Source of the DNA: an uncultured Anaerosacchariphilus sp.
GTDB lineage: Bacteria > Bacillota > Clostridia > Lachnospirales > Lachnospiraceae
Direction: 5' to 3'
DNA: 6,002 nt
Assembly (NCBI GenBank): GCA_934402125.1
Contig: CAKRTY010000107.1
Span: 1 to 6,002 of the forward strand
The notes under the pieces are model-generated. The model saw only the letters and a program-made list of their open reading frames with translations. It did no database searches and was not told where the DNA came from. The position numbers and the translations under genes are program-made. Within the stretch, counting starts at the first letter, position 1, and the number at the start of each line of letters is the position of its first letter. Below, piece after piece: positions 1 to 6,002 of the stretch.

Positions 1-525
1 GAAATACACCGTATACACCATGAAAAAACCACAGATAATCACGATGATGGACAAAAGTGCTGCCAAAATCAACATAATCAGGCTCTCACCAAAGCCCAGT
101 CCCTTGATAATCTCCGCCTGTTCTGCGTTAATTGTCAATGTGGTGCTCTCGTCCGCTGACAAGAGCCCCACCAGCCTGCCCACCGACGTGAAGAAGGCCC
201 GCATAATTGTTACATTTTTCGTCACCAGCCATTCCGCTATTCCCAGCCGCATCAGCATCCGAAGGATCGCCTCAAATCGAAGCTCCTCTTTGACATCCAC
301 ACTCTCCGAGCAGAAGCCAATCACGAAAAATAAGACCACTAAGGACGACCCAACTGCTACAAAAGTAGGTTCAATATCCATAATGACCTTCCACGGGCCG
401 CCACCCTTGAAGGTGGTCGGGGACTGACCCAGCAGTGCGAAAATCATGCCAATCTGATTGTTCCAGAAGCCGAATACCATTTCCAGCAAATCCAGAATCT
501 TGTCCCCCAGCTTAAATACATCCAT
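1..525 (-). CDS. VirB6/TrbL-like conjugal transfer membrane protein (CD1112-type), N-terminal part
   Basis: The frame runs from the ATG at 525 to the left edge without a stop, giving 175 residues of a longer protein. VirB6/TrbL proteins are polytopic inner-membrane components of the type IV secretion channel. The N-terminus (MDVFKLGDKILDLLEMVFGF) is amphipathic and typical of the CD1112-type family in Clostridia elements. It is followed by a Gly-rich turn (TTFKGGGPW, 38-45) and a first membrane helix (about 55-72, LVVLFFVIGF). A charged helical section comes next (SVDVKEELRFEAILRMLMR, 75-93; then IAEWLVTKNVTIMRAFF), and then a second strong membrane segment (about 147-172) that runs into the window edge. 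AGGTGA (535-540) lies 9 nt upstream of the start. The gene follows the Maff2 gene by 55 nt, the expected order for this family. No frameshift or stop is seen in the visible part. Confidence 0.92.
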   Translation of the reverse strand, partial: MDVFKLGDKILDLLEMVFGFWNNQIGMIFALLGQSPTTFKGGGPWKVIMDIEPTFVAVGSSLVVLFFVIGFCSESVDVKEELRFEAILRMLMRLGIAEWLVTKNVTIMRAFFTSVGRLVGLLSADESTTLTINAEQAEIIKGLGFGESLIMLILAALLSIIVIICGFFMVYTVYF

Positions 526-534
526 ATCCGGTTC

Positions 535-540
535 TCACCT
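535..540 (-). promoter_or_regulatory. Ribosome binding site AGGTGA of the VirB6-like gene
   Basis: AGGTGA lies 9 nt before the ATG at 525, in the largest gap of the window (526-580). The rest of this 55-nt gap is purine-rich on the coding strand. It shows no convincing hairpin or promoter, so the operon probably reads through. Confidence 0.75.
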
Positions 541-580
541 CTCTTTCCTTTTTCTCTCCCGTTTCTGTCAGGATCCCATT

Positions 581-883
581 TCAGAATCCGAGGAAGGAAA
601 GCACCGGTGAAATCATCGCCATAATCGTTCCTGCCACAATTCCCTTCAGGGCTGAGTTCATGGACGAGGAATCCTGATTCTGATAAGCCTGGGCAAACTC
701 CATGATGTTCTTTGCCAGAATAATCAGGCCCACCGCCCCGATCACGGCGATCACCAGTGTCTTCAGGTTGTCCAGCGGCTGCGTCACCACCTCCGTGCCT
801 GCAGCGTGGCTGGTGATCACCCACAGGGCCGCCACATAGATCCCGGACACAATGGCCGTTACCGTCAGCACCTTTTTTCTCAT
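581..883 (-). CDS. Maff2-family small membrane protein, pilin-like topology
   Basis: This 100-residue protein starts with a positively charged end (MRKK) and a hydrophobic stretch ending in SHAAG. That looks like a signal peptide with possible cleavage after residue 27, or a membrane helix. Two more hydrophobic segments follow (about 41-59 and 79-99), separated by a short polar loop (EFAQAYQNQDSSSMNSALKG, 62-81). The loop and flanking helices match the Maff2 family found between the coupling protein and the VirB6-like gene in Clostridia mobile elements. A signal plus two helices joined by a small polar loop is the topology of VirB2/TrbC pilins, so a pilus or channel subunit role is possible but unproven. 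The frame is open as far as 1060, but that extension runs inside the coupling-protein gene. The ATG at 883 was chosen because it follows that gene's stop by 20 nt and begins the signal-like segment. Its ribosome site (GAGAG, 888-892) is weak. Confidence 0.87.
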   Translation of the reverse strand: MRKKVLTVTAIVSGIYVAALWVITSHAAGTEVVTQPLDNLKTLVIAVIGAVGLIILAKNIMEFAQAYQNQDSSSMNSALKGIVAGTIMAMISPVLSFLGF

Positions 884-903
884 GTTTCTCTCTTTTCTTT
901 TAT

Positions 904-3006
904 TCAATCGTTCTTCACTCCTTTTTTGTAAGCCATCCGGAAGGTACGCATTTCTTCCACGCGCACATCCGGATAAAATATTTCCAGTAGTTTCTCTTTG
1001 GGAATCCCTGCCCGGATTGCCTTTTTCAACTCTTCGATCTGCTCCACAGAATAATCCCACTCCGCAATCCGGGCCGCGATAGTATCCGGCTGATTTTCCC
1101 TGGCTTTCTGCTGATTTTGTTGCTGCTGCCCCTTATTCTTTTCCACATCTGTGCTTTGGATTTCTATCCGCGTATCTTCTCCGCCCAGCCGCATAAACGC
1201 CTCGTAGGTCACCGTATTAATATAGACCGGCGCTCCTGATTCCTTCTGTTTTTCGTAATAACGCATCGCCTTTTCATTCAACAGTTCATAGGGTTTCTGG
1301 TTCACCCTTGGCTCACGCACGTAAGCTTTTCCGCCTCCGTCTGCTGTCTGCTGAAACATGGGATGGGAAAATGGAATATATTTATCATCCAGAACCGGAT
1401 TCAAGCCACGGATAAAGAGAATACATTTCTTGTTATCCAGCTTCCGTACCTCATCCGGCGTCAGAAGCTCCCGCCCAAGGACGTCGTAGTTCCGGCTGGA
1501 GCTGCCCTGCCGCCCTTTTGTTTCGCCTGTGGACTTTTTATCTATAGTGCTTTTCCCCAATAATTCCGACACATATTTGTGGGTACTCTGTTCGTTTCCG
1601 CCCAGATAAATAAACGTGTCGCAGTTTCCGGGTATCGTCTCCCAGGTATCCTTGAACAGGGCTTTAAGCTGCGCGAAATTCTGGATGATGATAATGCTGC
1701 TGATCTCCCTGCTTCGCATGGTGGAAAGCAGGGAACAAAAATCATCCGGCAGTGCCACATTCGCAAACTCGTCCAGCATAAAGGTTACATGAATCGGCAG
1801 CCGTCCACCGTACTCAAAGTCGGCCTGATAGTATAACTCCTGAAAGATCTGGGTGTAGAGCATCCCGATGATAAAGTTATAGGATTTATCGGAATCCGGG
1901 ATGACACAGAAAAGTGCTGTCCGGGTCTTTTCGTCCCGGTTGACGCCGGTTCCAAGCTCCGCCAGATTCATATCATCCCTGGATAACAGCCGCAGTACCT
2001 TCTGATTTTCCAGATAGGCCAACCGGGAATTGGCGCTGATGATAATGCTCCGCACCGTATCCCCGGCTCCCCGCATACACTTATTATACTGGACAATGGC
2101 CGGGTGCTGGTTCCCCAGCTTAGAACGCTCCGCCAGCTTCTGCATCCGCAGATCCAGCTTAGACGGCTTGTTCCGCTCCGTTACCTCCGCTTCTCCCAAA
2201 AGCTTCATCACGGTTCCCATATTTTTTGTGGCGTCCGGTTCCTCCAGCCAGACATAATAAAAGAGAGCCTGCAGCAGCATACTCTCTGCTTTCTCCCAGA
2301 ATGGATCGGAAGAATTGGCTCCCTTTGGTGTGGTATTGGCAATCAGGTTCGTAATCAGCTTCACCACATCGGTCTCTTCACGGATATAACGGAATGGGTT
2401 ATAGCAATCTGATTTTTCCATCTCCAACAGGTTGATGACCTTTACTTGATAGCCATTGTCCCTTAGCATCTGTCCGCAGCTTCGCAGGATCTCTCCCTTC
2501 GGATCGGTACAGATAAAGGAGCAGTTCTTCGGAAGCTGCATCAGGTTGGGCTTTACAAAGTAAAAGGTCTTTCCAGCTCCGGAGCCTCCGCAGATCAGGA
2601 TATTCCCGTTGAGTTTTAGTCTCCGGAAATCCATAGACATCCGGACATTTTTACTCAAAATCCGGTTTCTTTCCGGGTCTTTGTCTTCCAGCAGCCGGGC
2701 GGCCTGCGCCGGGGTTTCCAACCGGGCCGTACCATGCTCCTTACCGGGCATAAGGTTCCGTCCACTGGTATAGTACATAAGCATTGCCATACCGTACACC
2801 AACTCCGCAAAAGCAATCAGTTTCAGCGAATAGACGCTCCAATAATTGGCTAAGGGTCTTTCACAGACTGCGTTCAAACGCTCCATGAACTCCGCATAAG
2901 TTATTCCATCCTGCCAGATTCCGCCGAGCAGGTAGCCCAGATATCCGGCCAGTACTGCACCAGCAAGCAGCCATGGAAGGGCGGGCTTCTTCTTTCCCGT
3001 CTGCAT
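904..3006 (-). CDS. VirD4/TraG-like type IV coupling protein (CD1115-type)
   Basis: This is the membrane-bound ATPase that recruits the relaxase-DNA complex and passes it to the type IV secretion channel. It has 700 residues. Two N-terminal membrane helices (about 11-31 and 58-80) precede the cytoplasmic domain. Walker A is GGSGAGKT (140-147), followed by FVKPN; Walker B is HVTFMLDEFAN (406-416, acidic pair 412-413). The downstream ATPase motif IIQNFAQLKALF (440-451) is present. The stretch between the Walker motifs (about 210-360) would hold the all-alpha domain. A low-complexity Gln/Asn linker (about 623-640, with QQQQNQQ) leads to a C-terminal helical tail (about 650-697) that resembles repeats in the coiled-coil protein two genes upstream. 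The start is set by AGGTGA 9 nt before the ATG; this site overlaps the stop of the PcfB-like gene. All catalytic motifs are intact, so the protein should be functional. Confidence 0.97.
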   Translation of the reverse strand: MQTGKKKPALPWLLAGAVLAGYLGYLLGGIWQDGITYAEFMERLNAVCERPLANYWSVYSLKLIAFAELVYGMAMLMYYTSGRNLMPGKEHGTARLETPAQAARLLEDKDPERNRILSKNVRMSMDFRRLKLNGNILICGGSGAGKTFYFVKPNLMQLPKNCSFICTDPKGEILRSCGQMLRDNGYQVKVINLLEMEKSDCYNPFRYIREETDVVKLITNLIANTTPKGANSSDPFWEKAESMLLQALFYYVWLEEPDATKNMGTVMKLLGEAEVTERNKPSKLDLRMQKLAERSKLGNQHPAIVQYNKCMRGAGDTVRSIIISANSRLAYLENQKVLRLLSRDDMNLAELGTGVNRDEKTRTALFCVIPDSDKSYNFIIGMLYTQIFQELYYQADFEYGGRLPIHVTFMLDEFANVALPDDFCSLLSTMRSREISSIIIIQNFAQLKALFKDTWETIPGNCDTFIYLGGNEQSTHKYVSELLGKSTIDKKSTGETKGRQGSSSRNYDVLGRELLTPDEVRKLDNKKCILFIRGLNPVLDDKYIPFSHPMFQQTADGGGKAYVREPRVNQKPYELLNEKAMRYYEKQKESGAPVYINTVTYEAFMRLGGEDTRIEIQSTDVEKNKGQQQQNQQKARENQPDTIAARIAEWDYSVEQIEELKKAIRAGIPKEKLLEIFYPDVRVEEMRTFRMAYKKGVKND

Positions 3007-3015
3007 ACGTTCTCA

Positions 3016-3021
3016 TCACCT
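3016..3021 (-). promoter_or_regulatory. Ribosome binding site AGGTGA of the coupling-protein gene, overlapping a stop codon
   Basis: AGGTGA lies 9 nt before the ATG at 3006. Its TGA is the stop codon of the PcfB-like gene, so termination and re-initiation occupy the same bases. Confidence 0.75.
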
Positions 3022-3969
3022 GCCTTTTTTCCTGCCAGTTTTTCTACTGTTTTTCGCGCCGGTCTTTCCGGATTTCTTCCGATTCTTCGTTCTTTCATTC
3101 TTCGCTCTTTCATTTTTCGTTTGCTGTTTCTCAGTCGTCTCCGCCTTCTTTCGTAACTCCTTTTCTACCGGATCATAATGCTTCTCATACAGTTCGGCTC
3201 CCCGGATCTGCTCCCTCAGCTTTTCTTCTTTTCCAAAGATGGTATAGTCTTTTTCCGGATCAAGAAATGTCAGCATTGTCTTCCCACCGTGGATTTTCAC
3301 CATATCTGCCTTATCAATCCACAGATACCGGATATGCTCGCCCCAGGTACCTGGGATTCTGGTTTTTATCCGCTCCGCCGTCTCCTCTGCAATGAGCGAC
3401 TGATCCAGTGTGATCGCGACGCAAGGCGTATCCTTTCGGATTGCGTTCGCCTGTATCCGGGCCGCCAGCTCCTGCAGTTCCTCCAGCTCTTCTTCCCTGT
3501 AATTACCGCCGGGCAGCCGTTCCTTTAAAAAACCGGGCAGCTTCTCCATTTCTTCCTCTACCCCGTTGTTCAGGTAATCCTCTATTGTCGCTATCTTTCC
3601 GGATTTCAGCTTTTCAATCAACAAATTGACCCGTGGGACTGCTTCCGAATGGAACAGAATCTCTGCATAGCCATCCTTTGCATTGATATCCGGCAGTCTT
3701 GTATACAGAATCCCGTATTTCTTTGCGGCCTTTTCTATCCGTTTCAAATCCTGTTCCGGAAACTTTAAAACCTGCAGATCACCGCCCCGCATCAGAAGCT
3801 TTTTCATACTGGTTTTTCCGCTCAGCTTTTCCTGGTCAAGCAGATATTTGAAGAGCTGCACGATCTGCTGCAGCGCTTTCAGACCGCTGGAACCTGCTTT
3901 CATGCAGATCTCCACGCCGTCATAGGCTACCCGGATAATCTGGATCGCCTCTTGAATCTCTTCCGCCAT
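3016..3969 (-). CDS. PcfB/DUF3801-family conjugation protein with extended basic C-terminus
   Basis: The N-terminal ~125 residues match the PcfB (DUF3801) pattern found next to coupling proteins in Gram-positive conjugative elements. There is an amphipathic helical start (MAEEIQEAIQ...), a segment ending in GKTSMKKLLMRGGDLQVLKF (51-70), and an alpha/beta part with KKYGILYTRLPD and a final helix near VPRVNLLIEKLKSG (111-124). The exact biochemical role of the family is poorly defined; a link between relaxosome and coupling protein is plausible. At 317 residues this is about twice the length I expect for the simplest PcfB proteins. The extra part has an acidic helix (138-175), a second compact domain (about 180-270, with CVAITLDQSLIAEETAER) and a very Lys/Arg-rich tail (about 271-317). 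There is no membrane segment. The start is supported by GGAGG 6 nt upstream, lying inside the end of the preceding gene. Only one base separates that gene's stop from this ATG, so translational coupling is likely. Confidence 0.88.
   Translation of the reverse strand: MAEEIQEAIQIIRVAYDGVEICMKAGSSGLKALQQIVQLFKYLLDQEKLSGKTSMKKLLMRGGDLQVLKFPEQDLKRIEKAAKKYGILYTRLPDINAKDGYAEILFHSEAVPRVNLLIEKLKSGKIATIEDYLNNGVEEEMEKLPGFLKERLPGGNYREEELEELQELAARIQANAIRKDTPCVAITLDQSLIAEETAERIKTRIPGTWGEHIRYLWIDKADMVKIHGGKTMLTFLDPEKDYTIFGKEEKLREQIRGAELYEKHYDPVEKELRKKAETTEKQQTKNERAKNERTKNRKKSGKTGAKNSRKTGRKKGR
3085..3114 (-). repeat. Two tandem 15-bp units in the basic tail of the PcfB-like gene
   Basis: Bases 3085-3099 and 3100-3114 are identical at 14 of 15 positions, differing only at 3090/3105. 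In the protein they give consecutive KNERA and KNERT blocks, followed by a partial KNRK. This is an in-frame duplication that lengthens the Lys/Arg-rich tail, the sort of unit that can expand or contract without breaking the frame. Confidence 0.8.
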
Positions 3970-3970
3970 T

Positions 3971-4918
3971 TCACGCCTCCTCTCTTCTCATGCTGTTCTC
4001 CAGCACGGCAATTTCCACAATAATCTGCATCTTCTCCGGGGCAGCCCCGCAGTGAACCAGCTCTGTAAGCTGCTCCTGGGTAAGCCCCTGCTCCATCCCG
4101 GCAAGAATCGCTGCAAGCTGCCCCTCCGATAGATCGGCCTGGGACACCAGCTTGACCATATCAGTCCTGGCTTTCTTTTTTTCAAACAGCATCCGGAACC
4201 TGCCGACATCATTGCTTCTTTTCCGTTCCACCTCTACCGGTATCCGAACAGGCGGCTTGCCCTGCTCCATCGGCATCTGCACCTCGTAGGACACCTGCGG
4301 GCGAACCGGGCGCTTTTCCAACTGCTCCTCCAACTCCCGAATCCTGGCTGCCTGCTCCTCGATGGTGTTACGCTGGCTGGCCACTTTCGCAAGTCCTTCC
4401 TGAATCTCTTTTTCCTTCGCCTCTATCTGCTGTTCCAGATATTCTTTCTGCCGTAGCACCTCATCCAGTTGCTCCTGCAGACCATCCGAGAGCTCCGTTA
4501 CCGGGACAGCCGCGTCTTCCTCCTGACGGTTTAAGATATCCTGCATCATGTCACTCATTTCCTTTGCGCTGCGTTCTTCACTTAGCACTTCCCTGAGCGC
4601 ATCTTCGGAGATTCCCTTCCGGACATACCCACAGGCCACCTGCATCTGCTGAACATTCAGGCCACGGGCGAACGCAATTTCCAATACTTCTTTTGGAAAG
4701 TTATCTCTGAGTGCCTCCGAATATAATTTTTTTTGACGTGATGAAAAATCGGCCCGGTTCAGATAACTCTCCACCTGGGCCGGGCTCAGGCCATACTCCA
4801 GATCATCCTTCACCAGCTCCATCACATCGCCACTATAATGTGATTTTTTCATCTTCTGCAGATACGCCTCGATCTCCCTGGCGCTGAGCTTCCTGCTCTT
4901 CTCTTCGTTCTGTTCCAT
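3971..4918 (-). CDS. Unrecognised coiled-coil, helical-repeat protein of the transfer operon
   Basis: I do not recognise this 315-residue protein as a named family. It is hydrophilic, with no signal peptide or membrane segment, so it is probably cytoplasmic. Residues about 30-125 form short helical units with a recurring pattern of a Gly-hydrophobic turn followed by a helix (YGLSPAQVESYL, RGLNVQQMQ, KGISEDALREVL). Residues about 137-202 are a clear heptad-like coiled coil rich in Glu, Gln and Leu. A Pro-containing linker (203-230) and a basic patch (231-252) follow. A second set of the same repeat type ends the protein (LSEGQLAAIL, QGLTQEQLTELV). The ATG at 4918 is preferred over the in-frame ATG at 4852 because AGGGGG lies 6 nt upstream of it, although this makes an 86-nt overlap with the relaxase. 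Its place between the relaxase and the PcfB-like gene suggests an accessory relaxosome or adaptor role; that is inference. Confidence 0.85.
   Translation of the reverse strand: MEQNEEKSRKLSAREIEAYLQKMKKSHYSGDVMELVKDDLEYGLSPAQVESYLNRADFSSRQKKLYSEALRDNFPKEVLEIAFARGLNVQQMQVACGYVRKGISEDALREVLSEERSAKEMSDMMQDILNRQEEDAAVPVTELSDGLQEQLDEVLRQKEYLEQQIEAKEKEIQEGLAKVASQRNTIEEQAARIRELEEQLEKRPVRPQVSYEVQMPMEQGKPPVRIPVEVERKRSNDVGRFRMLFEKKKARTDMVKLVSQADLSEGQLAAILAGMEQGLTQEQLTELVHCGAAPEKMQIIVEIAVLENSMRREEA
3976..3980 (-). promoter_or_regulatory. Ribosome binding site GGAGG of the PcfB-like gene, inside the preceding gene's end
   Basis: GGAGG encodes part of the last Glu-Glu-Ala codons of the upstream protein and sits 6 nt before the ATG at 3969. 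The upstream TGA and this ATG are separated by one base (TGAAATG), an arrangement that favours coupled translation by terminating ribosomes. Confidence 0.8.
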
Positions 4919-6002
4919 CTATTTCCCCCTTTGTCTGTCTCTGTGTTTTATCCTCTGTTTCCATTTCTTTTAACAGTCCCTTTCCGGTTTTCAGTTCCCG
5001 GTAGAGCTGCCGTTCCCGGGAAGTCGCTTCCGCGTACTCCCGGGTAATCCGCTCCCTGACCGCACAGATTTCCTCGTAGGTATATCCCTTTTCCGCCAAG
5101 TCCTTCTGGCACGCCTCATATTCCTGATGCTCTTCCGCAAAAAAGGAATCGCCACGCTCATAGGAATGAACCGCTGCTTCCAGCTCCTCCATCTTTGCCT
5201 CCAGTTCAAACAGTTCCTGAAAACGGTGCTTCTGTTTTCCCAGACGGCTTTTCTCCCGGGCTGCCGCCTTTTGCCTGGCAGTCAGAGTCTGTACGGCATT
5301 CTGAAGCTCCGGAACCGTCGTGATGTCCTCTCTGGCCAAAAATAGATATTGATTCTGGAGTTTTTTCATTTTCCGGATATCATCCCGGTATCTCCACGCC
5401 TGACTGTATGGCCGCCTTTTCAGCTTGCCGATCCTGTACAGGCGGGCAAAGTACCGCTTCTGCAGACCAGTCAGTTTCGGTCTCCGGTGTCTGCGGATAC
5501 TGCCGCCTACAATCCGCGGGGCATGGCCATGGCCTGCCTTGGCGACTGACCGCAGGGTTTCGGTCGTGATTCTCTCCTGTATCCGTTCTATCGTATAATC
5601 TTCTCCCAGTCGCTGCGTCCTGCGGAACCGCTTCATGCCCGGCGGACGGATAGCCAGATACTTGCCTTCTTTACACTCATAGCCCCGTTCTGTAAGCTTC
5701 CGCTGAAACTCCTCATACGTGGCCGACAGAATGATACAAGCATCCAGATCCCGCCGGATAGCCGAATTCCAGACATGCTGAATTGCCTGCTCTTTCCGGG
5801 TTTCCCGGTATTCCACATCCTGATTCAGCTTATCGTCCTCAATTTCGATTATAGATAGGCCATACTCCTGACAGAGCCGGTTCGTAATGGGTTGTATCTC
5901 CCGGGCCCAATCGCCTTTTTCATAGCGGTACTTTTTCCCGGTCAGGAAGCTCACGCTGTTGAATATGATATGGGCGTGGATGTGGCTGGTGTTGTCGTGG
6001 AC
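4833..6002 (-). CDS. MobP-type conjugative relaxase, C-terminal part (5' end outside window)
   Basis: This protein would nick the element's oriT and bind the transferred strand covalently through a tyrosine. The reading frame is open to the right edge; 389 residues and a TAG stop are visible, while the start and the expected catalytic tyrosine lie outside. The first visible residues contain the metal-binding three-histidine motif HIHAH (visible residues 7-11), followed by FNSVSF, as in Relaxase family PF03432. Visible residues 60-130 probably finish the nuclease domain. A basic stretch at about 165-215 (RRHRRPKLTG, then RPYSQAWRYRDD) resembles the conserved middle region of relaxases in Tn1549-like elements. 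Residues about 235-350 are charged, largely helical and probably coiled coil, and the tail is hydrophilic. The GTG at 5954 is not the start, because the histidine motif lies in frame upstream of it. The last 86 nt overlap the next gene. Family assignment is firm; the exact Mob subclass is inferred. Confidence 0.93.
   Translation of the reverse strand, partial: VHDNTSHIHAHIIFNSVSFLTGKKYRYEKGDWAREIQPITNRLCQEYGLSIIEIEDDKLNQDVEYRETRKEQAIQHVWNSAIRRDLDACIILSATYEEFQRKLTERGYECKEGKYLAIRPPGMKRFRRTQRLGEDYTIERIQERITTETLRSVAKAGHGHAPRIVGGSIRRHRRPKLTGLQKRYFARLYRIGKLKRRPYSQAWRYRDDIRKMKKLQNQYLFLAREDITTVPELQNAVQTLTARQKAAAREKSRLGKQKHRFQELFELEAKMEELEAAVHSYERGDSFFAEEHQEYEACQKDLAEKGYTYEEICAVRERITREYAEATSRERQLYRELKTGKGLLKEMETEDKTQRQTKGEIDGTERREEQEAQRQGDRGVSAEDEKITL
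4925..4930 (-). promoter_or_regulatory. Ribosome binding site AGGGGG deciding the start of the coiled-coil gene
   Basis: On the minus strand AGGGGG stands 6 nt before the ATG at 4918, inside the relaxase coding region. The alternative ATG at 4852 has no comparably placed site, so the longer form and the 86-nt overlap are preferred. Confidence 0.75.

Noticed and set aside
20..427. Plus-strand open frame of 135 codons
   Set aside because: It is antisense to the VirB6-like gene, which has clear family features and a ribosome site; the plus-strand translation is Ser/Thr/Lys-rich and resembles nothing known to me.
526..580. Possible terminator or promoter in the largest gap
   Set aside because: The only symmetry is a 6-bp GGATCC palindrome with no stem-loop and T-run, and no -35/-10 pair is apparent on the minus strand.
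444..824. Minus-strand open frame covering the Maff2 gene in another frame
   Set aside because: Its translation is Gly/Arg-rich and low in sense, and it overlaps both the Maff2 and VirB6-like genes in a different frame.
884..1060. Upstream extension of the Maff2 frame
   Set aside because: The extension lies almost wholly inside the coupling-protein coding region in another frame; the signal-like N-terminus begins at the ATG at 883.
2973..3395. Plus-strand open frame of 140 codons
   Set aside because: It is the complement of the PcfB-like gene's Lys/Glu-rich codons, which read as Ser/Phe-rich on the other strand; no ribosome site or family feature supports it.
5349..5549. Plus-strand short frames opposite the relaxase (also 5127-5345)
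   Set aside because: They are antisense to the intact relaxase frame and have no recognisable protein features.
1..6002. Frequent ATCCGG/CCGGAT words across the window
   Set aside because: They arise from common codons (Arg CGG, Ile ATC, Pro CCG, Asp GAT), are irregularly spaced and lie inside coding frames, so they do not look like a dedicated site array.

Overview
The window is the middle of a conjugative-transfer operon from a Gram-positive integrative conjugative element (ICE). All recognisable genes lie on the minus strand and are read from right to left. The gene set is a MobP-type relaxase, an unrecognised coiled-coil protein, a PcfB/DUF3801 protein, a VirD4-like coupling ATPase of the CD1115 type, a Maff2-family small membrane protein, and a VirB6/TrbL-like membrane protein of the CD1112 type. 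This set and order are typical of Tn1549/CTn-like elements of Clostridia. Strong GGAGG/AGGGGG/AGGTGA ribosome binding sites, roughly balanced base composition and the protein families suggest a gut Firmicute, most likely Lachnospiraceae or a relative. The host assignment is inference.

Layout, in order of transcription: relaxase C-terminal part (6002-4833, 5' end outside the window); coiled-coil/helical-repeat protein (4918-3971, overlapping the relaxase by 86 nt); PcfB-like protein (3969-3016, 1 nt after the previous stop); VirD4-like coupling protein (3006-904, 9 nt gap); Maff2 protein (883-581, 20 nt gap); VirB6/TrbL-like protein (525-1, 55 nt gap, 3' end outside the window). No gap exceeds 55 nt, and I saw no internal promoter or terminator, so the cluster is probably one polycistronic unit whose promoter lies beyond the right edge.

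Proposed joint function: the relaxase nicks at an oriT outside the window and stays bound to the transferred strand. The PcfB-like and coiled-coil proteins are plausible relaxosome or adaptor factors. The VirD4 ATPase hands the complex to the membrane channel, of which VirB6/TrbL and the small Maff2 protein (with VirB2-like topology) are inner-membrane parts. VirB4-like ATPase, PrgI-like and cell-wall hydrolase genes would be expected beyond the left edge.

The least familiar content is the coiled-coil protein. Its short helical repeats resemble the C-terminal tail of the VirD4 protein, which hints at a shared interaction module in the relaxosome-to-channel handover. I found no CRISPR array, RNA gene, insertion sequence or cargo gene here.
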